DNA of 64,000 nucleotides from Flammeovirgaceae bacterium (GTDB lineage: Bacteria > Bacteroidota > Bacteroidia > Cytophagales > Cyclobacteriaceae), in the NCBI GenBank assembly GCA_016709845.1, contig JADJMA010000002.1, positions 137,501 through 201,500 on the forward strand, written 5' to 3'. The first letter of the stretch is position 1, and each line of letters opens with the position of its first letter. Below are positions 56,122 to 64,000 of this stretch, piece by piece. A program made the translations under genes and the position numbers. The notes under the pieces were generated by a model that ran no database searches, was not told where the DNA came from, and saw nothing but the letters and a program-made list of their open reading frames with translations.

Positions 56122-56298
56122 ATGGCAAAACGATTAGTAAAAGGAGAAAAGAAATTATTTGGAGTATGCAGTGGCCTTGCCAACTACTTTGATCTGGACC
56201 CAACGGTAATGCGGCTAATATTTGTTTTCGCATTCTTTTTTGCAGGAATGGGGTTCTTACTCTATATCATCATGGCACTCATTATGCCTGATAAATAA
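56122..56298 (+). CDS. PspC domain small membrane protein
   Basis: A 58-residue protein, MAKRLVKGEKKLFGVCSGLA followed by NYFDLDPTVMRLIFVFAFFFAGMGFLLYIIMALIMPDK. It is a bare PspC domain (KKLxGVCxGLAxYxxxDPTxxRL) with one membrane-buried hairpin. PspC proteins act in envelope-stress responses elsewhere; the role here is unknown. It stands alone on the plus strand between two minus-strand genes. Confidence 0.9.
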   Translation: MAKRLVKGEKKLFGVCSGLANYFDLDPTVMRLIFVFAFFFAGMGFLLYIIMALIMPDK

Positions 56299-56315
56299 GT
56301 GATCCCAAAATTATC

Positions 56316-58570
56316 CTAACGCGCAATAAACCGTCCGGGAAAATTAGGCTGTGCAACCTGATTTCGATAAACCAATTTTCCATTTACCCACACATATTCA
56401 ACACCTGCCGAAAGTGCAGTTGAGTTTGTAATAGTAGCCTTGTCGATGATCGTTGCCGGATCGAATAATACTAAGTCTGCAAAATTTCCACGGACAATTA
56501 TACCTCTGCCCTTTATACCCACATGTTCGGCAGTCAGCCCGGTCATTTTATAAATCGCAGTCTCCAAGGGCATTAGCTTTTGCTCACGCACATATTTTCC
56601 TAATACCCGGGGAAATGTTCCATGACCGCGCGGATGACCCGATATTGTGCCATCGGAACAAATGTTTGAATGTTCCCAGTCTATAAAATTACTAATGTCA
56701 ACTTCACTCATCGATGTGGCTACAATCGCGCTACCGGTTTCCGCAGTTTCACGAACAATTCGCAGCAAGGCTTGCGCGGGTGTTTCATTGTTCAGCTTTC
56801 CAATTTCTGTTACCGTTTTGCCTTCGTACGTTTTGTTGGGCGGATAGTAAGTCATAACAGACGAAGCAGGATCGAACAGTTCGCGTGTAGCAAACTCTGC
56901 GCTCGCTAAACTTTCAAAATCTTTCTTTGGAAACAGTACCCGGGGCGTTGAGCTCCACATATTATACGGATACACATCGGCTGTAATATTTACCCCGTCA
57001 AGCCTTGCTTGCTGAAGTTGGCGCACGATAGAAGCGGAGTTACCCCACTTACTGCGCATGGCAATTTTAATATGAGAAATCTGCACCGGAATTTTTGCTG
57101 CGCGACCAATTTCAATAATCTCTTCAATCGATTCTTCCACGTGCATATCCTCGCTGCGGATGTGACTGATGTAGCGCCCACCCTTGGCTGCAGCTACTTT
57201 GGCCAGTTCAATAACTTCATCGCGGTTGCTATAGAAAGCCTCTTCATATTCCAATCCCGTACCCAAACCTAATGAGCCTTTATCTAATTCGCGATCTAAA
57301 ATTATTTTCATAGAACCAATCTCTTCGGCAGTGGCCTTTCGCAACAAGTCATCTTTCATCACCTGTTCTCTAAGCCAGGCCTGTCCGGTATACGTAGCCA
57401 GGTTTACACTGATAGGTGTTGCTTTCATTCCCGCTCGAATTGTCCCACCAGCAAATGCCGGAAGGCCTGTGCCGTCAATCACTTTCACGTTTGTAATCAA
57501 ATGAGTGGCCGGCAGCGTAATTGGCTTCTCTTCCCAAATATTTCTTACCAATTTATCCGCGTAAGAATTTGAAGAGTTATCTAACAAAATGACGGTTTGA
57601 TTTCTATCGATGTATCGGATAATGATAGTAGCAAAACCAACCCAGTGGCCAGTATGCGAAATGATTTTTCCTGGCTCATCAATAAACCAACCTAAACCAT
57701 ACTTGGTCGCTTCACCGTTATTCAACTTGCCCGGAGTTATCGCTTCCTGAAAAGTTGACTTCTTTACTAACTTACGGTGTATAATGCCTGATCCCACTTA
57801 TATAAATCTTCTACCGAAGAATATACATTTCCATCACCCACAATACCATCGAAGCGCATCAAGTCATTTAGTATTGGTTTTTGATTTTCAAATTGTAAAC
57901 CAAACACGCGCGAGGGCGGAAATGATTTTAACTGGATTTGATACACATAGGTGTTCTTCAACTTTAAAGGATTTGCAATGCGTTGTTGAAAAAATTTATC
58001 GGCTGTAGTGCCTGAGACTTTTTCAAGAACGGAACCGAGGGTCGTATAATTCGTATTGCAGTATTCCCACCGTTCACCAGGTTGAAAAACCAAAGCCGGT
58101 TTTTTAGCCGCAAGCAACTCCAGCATAGTCTGATTATTAAGTGTGTCCAATAAATTCATTTCGCCAGCAGCAATATCAAAATATTCTGGAAGACCAGAAG
58201 TTTGATTCATGAGATGCCGAATGGTAATGGTGGCATAAGGAAAACCGGGTAAATATTTTTGCACCCGGTCATCATAACTTAGCTTACCCTGCTCCATCAA
58301 CATCATAATCATCATGGTGTAAAACTGTTTCGACACCGAAGCCAGATTAAAGGCAGAGTTGGTAGTAAGCGGCTCCAGCGTTTGAGGATTGGCAATGCCA
58401 AATGCTTTTTTGTAAAGAACTTTGCCTTTTTCTCCAATCAACACCGTTCCATTAAAAAGCTGTCGCTGATTCAAATAGGTGAGCACCGAATCAATCCGGG
58501 CAATTTTTTTTGTTTGCTGCGAAAAACTGAAAACTGGAATAAAAAATAAGAGAATAAGTGTCTTCTTCAT
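56316..58570 (-). CDS. Serine hydrolase fused to a D-aminoacylase-like amidohydrolase missing its N-terminal metal region (one frameshift)
   Basis: About 750 residues. Signal peptide MKKTLILLFFIPVFSFSQQ; a class C beta-lactamase-like serine hydrolase with SVSKQF (SxxK), YCNTNY (YxN) and HTGHWVGF (HTG, the KTG box) follows to about 57540. It runs directly into an N-acyl-D-amino-acid deacylase-like part: NVKVIDGTGLPAFAGGTIRAG then KATPISVNLATYTGQAWLREQVM. In family members, about 120 residues with the first HxH metal ligands lie between those two segments; here they are absent. The rest (RYISHIRSED, VQISHIKIAMRSKWG, SDGTISGHPRGHGTFPRVLG) is normal. A break near 57780 restores ALYTGKLVKKST. The deleted segment should leave the amidohydrolase domain inactive. 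Confidence 0.82.
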
Positions 58571-58757
58571 GATGAGGATGTTAAGTGCGGACTGTCGCTA
58601 ATGTTCCAAAATACTAATTATTAAGATTATCTCAATCCCGAAAGGTGGCGAAAGATGCAACCAAACCTACCCGGAGGAAGTCATTACCCGTAAATATTTC
58701 TTCAATATTTATTAACCTTTTTCGAAAACCAGAGTATCTCTTCTATAATCCATAGCC

Positions 58758-60976
58758 ATGTTTAAAAATTACCTGATCATTACCGTTCGAAATCTCTTCA
58801 AAAACGGCTTTTACTCATTTATTAATATAGCAGGCTTGGCCATTGGTATTACTTGCAGCATTCTCATTTTATTATGGGTGGCCGATGAGACCTCCTTCGA
58901 TAAGTTTCACCCCAAAGCAGATCGCCTCTATCAGGTATGGGTAAATGCCGCTTTTAATGGAAAAATAAATTCGTGGACATCGGTTCCGTTGCCCACTTAC
59001 GAGGCAATGAAAACTGCGGATAGCAATATCAAGCGTGCTGTTGTTACCGACTGGGGTGGCGATCATTTGGTAACTGTAGGCGAAAACCGGTTAATGAAAA
59101 AGGGCTACTGGGCCAGTGAGGAGTTTCTGCAAATGTTTGAGTTCCCTTTGGTTAGTGGGGATGCCTCACAAGTGATGGCTGACCCAAGGTCCATTGTCAT
59201 TAGCCAATCCATGGCCAAGGCATTGTTTGCCGATGAAGACCCGATCAATAAAATAATTCGCGTTGATAATGAGTATGATTTGAAGGTAACGGGCATCCTG
59301 AAAGATGTTCCCAGTAATTCATCTTTCGAATTTGATTTTCTTATGCCTTGGAAGTTCCGCGAACAAGAGAATGGATGGGTGCGCGAGAACATGACCAACT
59401 GGGGCAATTATTCCTTTCAGGTATTTGTGGAGTTGAATGATCCTACTAAACATCTGGCCGTTCAAGATCACATTAAAAATGTTTTACAGGAACATGGCGA
59501 AACAGAAAATAAGCCTGAGTATTTTCTTTACCCATTACTTAGATGGCGCTTGCATGGTTCTTTTGAAAATGGCATTGAAACGGGCGGTATGAACGACTAT
59601 GTGCAAATGTTTTCAATCATTGCCATTTTTATAATCGTTATTGCGTGCATCAACTTTATGAATCTGGCAACAGCCCGATCGGAACGCAGAGCACGCGAAG
59701 TAGGTGTGCGAAAGAGTGTCGGCTCGAGGCGCTATGAATTGATTATGCAATTCATTGGTGAGTCATTGTTTATTTCTTTCATAGCCTTTGCTATTGCAAT
59801 ATTGATGGCGCAATTATTACTGCCATTCTATAATGACTTAGTTCAGAAAAAATTATTTATCGATTACACATCCTCCCAGTTTTGGATTTTCACACTCGCC
59901 ATGATTTTCATCACGGGTGTTATTTCAGGAAGTTATCCAGCATTCTATTTATCGTCTTTTCAACCTGCAAAAGTTTTGAAGGGCAAACCAACGATCGGCA
60001 AAGGCGCCAGCACACCGCGCAAAGTTTTGGTTACGCTTCAATTCGGATTTTCTATTCTCCTCATCATTGGCACATTAGTAATCTATCAGCAAATACAATT
60101 AGTGAAAGGTCGCGAGCTGGGTTATGACCAGGAAAACCTGATGGCGGTTAATTACACAAACGAGATTGAGAAGAATTATCGTCCCATAAAACTTGAACTA
60201 TTGGCGTCAGGAGTGGTAGAGGCCGTTACTAAATCCAACAGTTCAATTACTGATATCAATTCAAATAATTTCTTAGGTTGGCCTGGTAAGCCCGATGATT
60301 TGCGAGTGATCTTTACAACCATTGCTACGGAGTATGATTACACCAAAACCATGGGCATTAAACTTTTAGAAGGTCGCGATTTTTCGGAAGACTTTAAATC
60401 CGATACCTCTTCTATTCTTATTAACAAAGCTGCGCTCAACTTAATGAATCTGACTGACCCCATCGGCACCGAGCTTGATCTTTGGGGTGGCAAACGAAAA
60501 TTAATTGGGGTTGTGGACGATGTGCTAATGGGCTCGCCTTACCAACCGGTTAAACCGATGTTTGTTATTCTTAATCCAACTTGGATTGATGCGGTGAGCG
60601 TGCGACTAAAAAAGACAGAAGATTTACCGGCAGCAATTAATACGGTAAAAGCCGTGTTCGAAAAGTATGCACCTGCCTATCCATTCGAATATAAGTTTGC
60701 CGATGTTGAGTTCCAGAAAAAATTCACCGGAGTTTGGTGGGTATGATGTCGAAAGATTTTTCAATACTGGTAATTATCTCGTTTGTAATTTCATCACCGT
60801 TTGCGTGGTGGTCTTTAAACAAATATTTAGAGCGCTATCCGGTTCGGGTCGACATTGCCTGGTGGATTTTCCCGGTAACGGGATTTATTGCATTAGCCTT
60901 TGCGATAGCCATTGTGAGTACACAAGCGTTGCGTGCGGCACGATCGAACCCGGTTAATTCTTTACGCAGTGAGTAA
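58758..60976 (+). CDS. MacB/FtsX-type ABC permease (frameshift at an internal deletion)
   Basis: About 740 residues. MFKNYLIITVRNLFKNGFYSFINIAGLAIGITCSILILLWVADE opens the first helix; IAIFIIVIACINFMNLATARSERRAREVGVRKSVGS, a second helix pair and SGSYPAFYLSSFQPAKVLKG form the first FtsX segment. Near 60735, FADVEFQKKFTGVW is followed by VGMMSKDFSILVIISFVISSP in another frame: about 50 residues found in homologues, containing a helix and KEIGIRKVLGAS, are missing, plus one base. The end (ALRAARSNPVNSLRSE) is typical. No ATPase nearby. Confidence 0.87.
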
Positions 60977-61022
60977 ATGTGAGGTTAGAAGTTGGAGGGT
61001 TTAAATTTAACTACCTTCACTT

Positions 61023-61388
61023 ATGTCTTCAAACCAAACGCTCGATGAGTTTCTTCATGGAAAATCAGATCACACGCTGGAGTTATTCCATCACTTTGTT
61101 GAAGAGTACAGAAAGATAGGAACTGTAACGGTACACCCATCTAAAACCATGATTGGCATTGCTACTTCACGAAAACGCATAGCCTACATCACACAACTTG
61201 GCAAGAGTTTCATTCATGTGGTCTTCCCTTTTGAAAAGTCCTATTCGGATAATTTGTGCTTTCAAAAAATTGCGCAAGTGCCTGGTGATGCCAAGCAATT
61301 CAATCATCACTTTCGCATGCTAACCAAAGCAGATATTAATAAGGAGGTGTTAACCTTTATGAGGTTGGCGTACAAACTTGGAAGATAA
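61023..61388 (+). CDS. DUF5655 family protein
   Basis: A 121-residue protein matching the DUF5655 pattern (LDEFLHGKSDHTLELFHHFVEEY...IGTVTVHPSKTMIGIATSRKRIAYITQLGKSFIHVVF), a helical N-part and a PD-(D/E)xK-superfamily-like or transport-associated fold of unknown function. Intact. It follows the permease by 46 bases and converges with the J-domain gene. Confidence 0.75.
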   Translation: MSSNQTLDEFLHGKSDHTLELFHHFVEEYRKIGTVTVHPSKTMIGIATSRKRIAYITQLGKSFIHVVFPFEKSYSDNLCFQKIAQVPGDAKQFNHHFRMLTKADINKEVLTFMRLAYKLGR

Positions 61389-61401
61389 GAGCATTTAACA
61401 A

Positions 61402-61845
61402 TTAGGCTTCCACAGCCTTACTCACCTTTCTATATATAAAGGAGTGGTAAATATGCCTGCGCGCAAAGCGATCGGGCGTATCGGAACTCAGGAATTTGTT
61501 ATAAATGCTGTGCGGCAATCCAAAATATTCATAACTGCTGCCATCCGTAAAGTTTACCTGAAGGGTCTGCGACTTAAACTTAAAGTCAACAATTTTGGAT
61601 GCTGTTATTACTTCCGTGTATTGATCTAATTGCTGTTCGTGGGTTTCTGGAGCTACGCTCACCAACAAATGATAGGCTTCAATTACAGACTTACTTTTTT
61701 CCTCTGCCGTTAATTTTTCGGTGCTATCCTGAAATTTATCGGGGTGCCAATCCTTCATTAACGCCCGGTAAATTGATTTCAATTCGGATAGTTGAACCTC
61801 TTTGTCCACCCCCAGCAACTTCCTGGATTCTATTATTTTTTTCAT
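61402..61845 (-). CDS. J-domain protein with a C-terminal KTSC domain
   Basis: 147 residues. A J-domain at about residues 8-65 with KDWHPDKFQ (the essential HPD) suggests partnering with DnaK. The C-terminal segment IVDFKFKSQTLQVNFTDGSSYEYFGLPHSIYNKFLSSDTPDRFARRHIYHSF matches the KTSC domain pattern, which is often found with nucleic-acid or phage-related proteins. This is a compact fusion common in Bacteroidota. No G/F region or zinc finger. Confidence 0.85.
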   Translation of the reverse strand: MKKIIESRKLLGVDKEVQLSELKSIYRALMKDWHPDKFQDSTEKLTAEEKSKSVIEAYHLLVSVAPETHEQQLDQYTEVITASKIVDFKFKSQTLQVNFTDGSSYEYFGLPHSIYNKFLSSDTPDRFARRHIYHSFIYRKVSKAVEA

Positions 61846-61939
61846 GCGGGCGCAAAAATATACTTTTTACCTCACAAGTACTATCCAGGTTCAAAGATTT
61901 GAACTGGTGGAGGCGCCAGAATAGGAGTATTTTTACGAA

Positions 61940-62590
61940 ATGATTTCACGCAACCTAAAATTGCTAATCGCGCTAATAATCGTTAGCGCAATCGCTGCTT
62001 ATCTGGTGTTTGTCACTATCCCAACTCAAATGGTAAAGCGCAGTTATGAAGCGGCCAAAACGCTGGGCGAAGATTTTAAGAAAGCGTTTCAGTTTACACC
62101 CGAAATCACCGTGGATCACACGATTGTTCTCAACCAACAAACTCCCGTACTTGAACTTGCCGTGCTCTCCCAAAATTTTGGTCACAGCTATACCTGGACA
62201 AACAAGTGGCTAAATAGTACCAAACAAATTTTTATAACAGGCACCTTTGAAGCAAAGGCAGGCTTCGATCTGCGTAAGAAATTCTCGATTGAGCTTACCG
62301 ATGATAAAGCGTATGTGACATTGCCCGAGCCAACCTTACTATCGATCGAGTCTCAAGGTGACATTACCTATCGCGATGAAAATGGTTACTGGAATTGGGT
62401 TGAAACAGAAGACCGAACAAAAGCTACTAATGCTTTCATTAAGGACGCTCGCACATTTGCCACTAAGGCAGCCTTTATAAAAGACGCCCGAGTTAAGATG
62501 GAAGAACAATTAAAAGTTTTGTTGAAACCCTATGCTGAAGAGGTAATCATCCGTTATGATGTATCTATAAAAATTCCTGCACCAAAATAA
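61940..62590 (+). CDS. DUF4230 family membrane-anchored protein
   Basis: 216 residues. An N-terminal membrane helix (LLIALIIVSAIAAYLVFVTI) is followed by a DUF4230 domain: FTPEITVDHTIVLNQQTPVLELAVLSQNFGHSYTW, ITGTFEAKAGFDLRKKFSIELTDDKAYVTLPEP, and a helical end. No known function. Intact. Confidence 0.82.
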   Translation: MISRNLKLLIALIIVSAIAAYLVFVTIPTQMVKRSYEAAKTLGEDFKKAFQFTPEITVDHTIVLNQQTPVLELAVLSQNFGHSYTWTNKWLNSTKQIFITGTFEAKAGFDLRKKFSIELTDDKAYVTLPEPTLLSIESQGDITYRDENGYWNWVETEDRTKATNAFIKDARTFATKAAFIKDARVKMEEQLKVLLKPYAEEVIIRYDVSIKIPAPK

Positions 62591-62593
62591 AGA

Positions 62594-63643
62594 TTACAAC
62601 TCCTGATTGTAATAAATTTTATAATACTTTCTTCCATCTTTATCTACTCCGCGTTCAATCAACTCCTTGTCACCATGAATGTAGATGTGAAAATTCTTAT
62701 CCAACTTCAATACGCTTTTAAATACCCGCGATTGTTTTTTTACTGCTTCCGCTGAAATTGAAAAGCCATCCTCACGATCAATGCTAAATTGCTCGCGGAA
62801 ATTATTATCAAATTTTCGAAATGATTTAATCACTTCCGGATCTTCGAACACTTCCTTTTCAAATTCTTTTTGGTTGAATTCGTCCTTCTTTTTAAAATAA
62901 CCGATGGACTTATTTAAATAATCAATCTGGTCGGCTTTCGATAGTTCAAATTCATCCCCAATCTGATCCACTACAAAATGGCGGGCAATGTCAAGAATAT
63001 TTCTGGTGGCCTGAAATTCATCCTTCACCGGCTCGACTCGTAAAAACAATTCGCGCCAATATTGTGCGTCCGATGATTTTCCGGATCGGTCCAAAATAGA
63101 AAGCCGATACCCTTTGTCTTCATCCAGATTATAAATCAAACAGCCTTTGTCCAATTTTTCGAGATTAATGCCGCTCTGAAAATTGACTTCAAACCGGCCA
63201 TCTTTTTTGGTGATCAGTTTAAGAATTGAACTTTTATTTTCCGATTTAAAAATTCCCAATGCTTCCGTTTGTGTGCCGTCTATCTGAATGTTGGAGAACA
63301 TCGCCACAAACAAATCGCCCGATTTAATTAAAGGATGTACTGATACTTCATACAAGTGCTTGGCAATGCTCACCGACTTTAGATGAAACTGATCTTCGGA
63401 AGCAAAAATTTCCTTTGTCCATTGAAACATGGGATTGTGCCGGAAGTCGCCATCGGTGGAAGTAAAGTGATAATACTCGGCTGAGTTAAATGCACCAAGA
63501 AAGGAAGTTGTCAGTTGTGCCCTCAAATCTTCATTGGGCAACTCAAGCTCTGCCCGCGAAGCAATCAGATCTTCACCATTTGTTTTATTGCCGAGCGTGT
63601 GGACTGAGAGATGGCTTAGCTGAGCCTGATGCGTGTTTATCAT
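62594..63643 (-). CDS. Nucleoid-associated protein (NdpA/YejK-like)
   Basis: 349 residues, matching the NdpA-type nucleoid-associated family in length and layout: an N-terminal MINTHQAQLSHLSVHTLGNKTNGEDLIAS, KRDEFNQKEFEKEVFEDPEVIKSFRKF-like helical centre and a C-terminal LKLDKNFHIYIHGDKELIERGVDKDGRKYYKIYYN. The last motif is strongly conserved. Members bind DNA, and in Bacteroidota they are of unknown role. Intact; a perfect -7 box ends 6 bases before the start codon. Confidence 0.85.
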   Translation of the reverse strand: MINTHQAQLSHLSVHTLGNKTNGEDLIASRAELELPNEDLRAQLTTSFLGAFNSAEYYHFTSTDGDFRHNPMFQWTKEIFASEDQFHLKSVSIAKHLYEVSVHPLIKSGDLFVAMFSNIQIDGTQTEALGIFKSENKSSILKLITKKDGRFEVNFQSGINLEKLDKGCLIYNLDEDKGYRLSILDRSGKSSDAQYWRELFLRVEPVKDEFQATRNILDIARHFVVDQIGDEFELSKADQIDYLNKSIGYFKKKDEFNQKEFEKEVFEDPEVIKSFRKFDNNFREQFSIDREDGFSISAEAVKKQSRVFKSVLKLDKNFHIYIHGDKELIERGVDKDGRKYYKIYYNQEL

Positions 63644-63648
63644 AGCGG

Positions 63649-63656
63649 CAAAGATA
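63649..63656 (-). promoter_or_regulatory. -7 element of the nucleoid-associated protein gene
   Basis: The minus strand reads TATCTTTG, a perfect TAnnTTTG, only 5 bases upstream of the ATG at 63641-63643. Transcription would start at or within a base or two of the start codon, implying a leaderless message. Confidence 0.45.
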
Positions 63657-63689
63657 ACCGATGCTGCTGATCAAACTCAGAACAAAAAA

Positions 63690-64000
63690 TTATTTAGCGA
63701 GAATCATCGGCAAATCATTGCGCGACCATTCACTCCAGGAGCCCACATACAGTTTTGGAATTTCAAGACCGGCTGAAGCCATCGCTAATAAGGTGTGGCA
63801 GGCTGTTATTCCCGAACCACAATGCACAATAATCTCGTTAGTATTCTTTCCTTCAAATATCTTTGAATATTTTTCTTTCAATTCTGTGGCCGATAAATAT
63901 TCACCTTCTGCAGTAAGATTTTCAGTGAATGGAATATTAATTGCACCCGGTATATGACCCGCTATTAAATCGATAGGTTCTGTAATTCCATCAAAGCGTT
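63690..64000 (-). CDS. Sulfurtransferase (rhodanese), C-terminal part, runs off the right edge
   Basis: The visible 103 residues contain DLIAGHIPGAINIPFTENLTAEGEYLS (rhodanese CH2A-like) and IIVHCGSGITACHTLLAMASAGLEIPKLYVGSWSEWSRN, with the active-site Cys loop CGSGITACH characteristic of thiosulfate/3-mercaptopyruvate sulfurtransferases of the two-domain type. The frame is open to the window edge, so the N-terminal domain lies outside. It is divergent from nothing seen here and follows the nucleoid-associated gene on the same strand. Confidence 0.9.
   Translation of the reverse strand, partial: RFDGITEPIDLIAGHIPGAINIPFTENLTAEGEYLSATELKEKYSKIFEGKNTNEIIVHCGSGITACHTLLAMASAGLEIPKLYVGSWSEWSRNDLPMILAK

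Overview
The window is from a member of the Bacteroidota, most likely Cytophagales (Cyclobacteriaceae-like). Indicators are Bacteroidota promoters (TTG, about 19-20 bases, then TAnnTTTG) in front of several genes, GLPGLI and DUF2480 proteins, an outer-membrane beta-barrel protein with a carboxypeptidase-regulatory-like N-domain, four MacB/FtsX-type permeases without ATPases, and moderate-to-low G+C. The left edge holds the 5' end of a 16S rRNA gene on the minus strand with its leader and promoter. I saw no CRISPR array, insertion sequence, tRNA or prophage.

Layout. 1-7.6 kb: rRNA promoter; a minus-strand housekeeping cluster rpmH-rnpA-S41 protease-tsaB-DUF2480; a pair of M16 peptidases, one active and one lacking the zinc site. 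7.6-14.9 kb: a peptide secretion locus with two precursors carrying 26-residue double-glycine leaders, a CPBP membrane protease, a small membrane protein, an HlyD-type adaptor and a C39-peptidase ABC exporter, followed by a possible third small hydrophobic peptide. It is divergent from a NarL/LuxR-type response regulator whose gene converges on, and overlaps, its putative histidine kinase gene. The shared promoter region carries tandem CCCC-N6-GGGG operators. 15-19.2 kb: an HTH-Fic protein under a palindromic operator, a DUF3267 protein, adenosine kinase and an amidohydrolase. 19.2-34.4 kb: glycerophosphodiesterase; a GLPGLI/outer-membrane barrel pair divergent from a two-component system; a sugar transporter coupled to trehalase; a nucleotide pyrophosphatase-type phosphodiesterase; nitroreductase; two pirins; cmoA and an ICMT-like methyltransferase. 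34.5-48.3 kb: GH63-type glucosidase; a PadR regulator with two tandem orphan permeases; small stress-type genes; an ECF sigma/anti-sigma operon with OB-fold and YceI proteins; a third permease.

48.6-54.1 kb is an A+T-rich, six-gene, overlapping minus-strand operon: N4/N6-type DNA methyltransferase, a BglII-like protein, a ParB-like protein, an unknown protein, an SNF2-type helicase and a DUF3883 protein. It looks like a restriction or anti-phage island of uncertain type. 54.2-64 kb: PqqB-like metallo-hydrolase, glutaminyl-peptide cyclotransferase, a PspC-domain peptide, a serine hydrolase fused to an amidohydrolase lacking its metal-ligand region, a fourth permease, DUF5655, J-domain/KTSC, DUF4230, nucleoid-associated protein, and a rhodanese running off the right edge.

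Caution: close to half of the genes are interrupted by single-base frameshifts, many in homopolymers and repairable by adding one base. Long genes next to them are intact. This looks like consensus error in a long-read or metagenome assembly rather than real gene decay, so I give broken genes their full inferred span and note the breaks.
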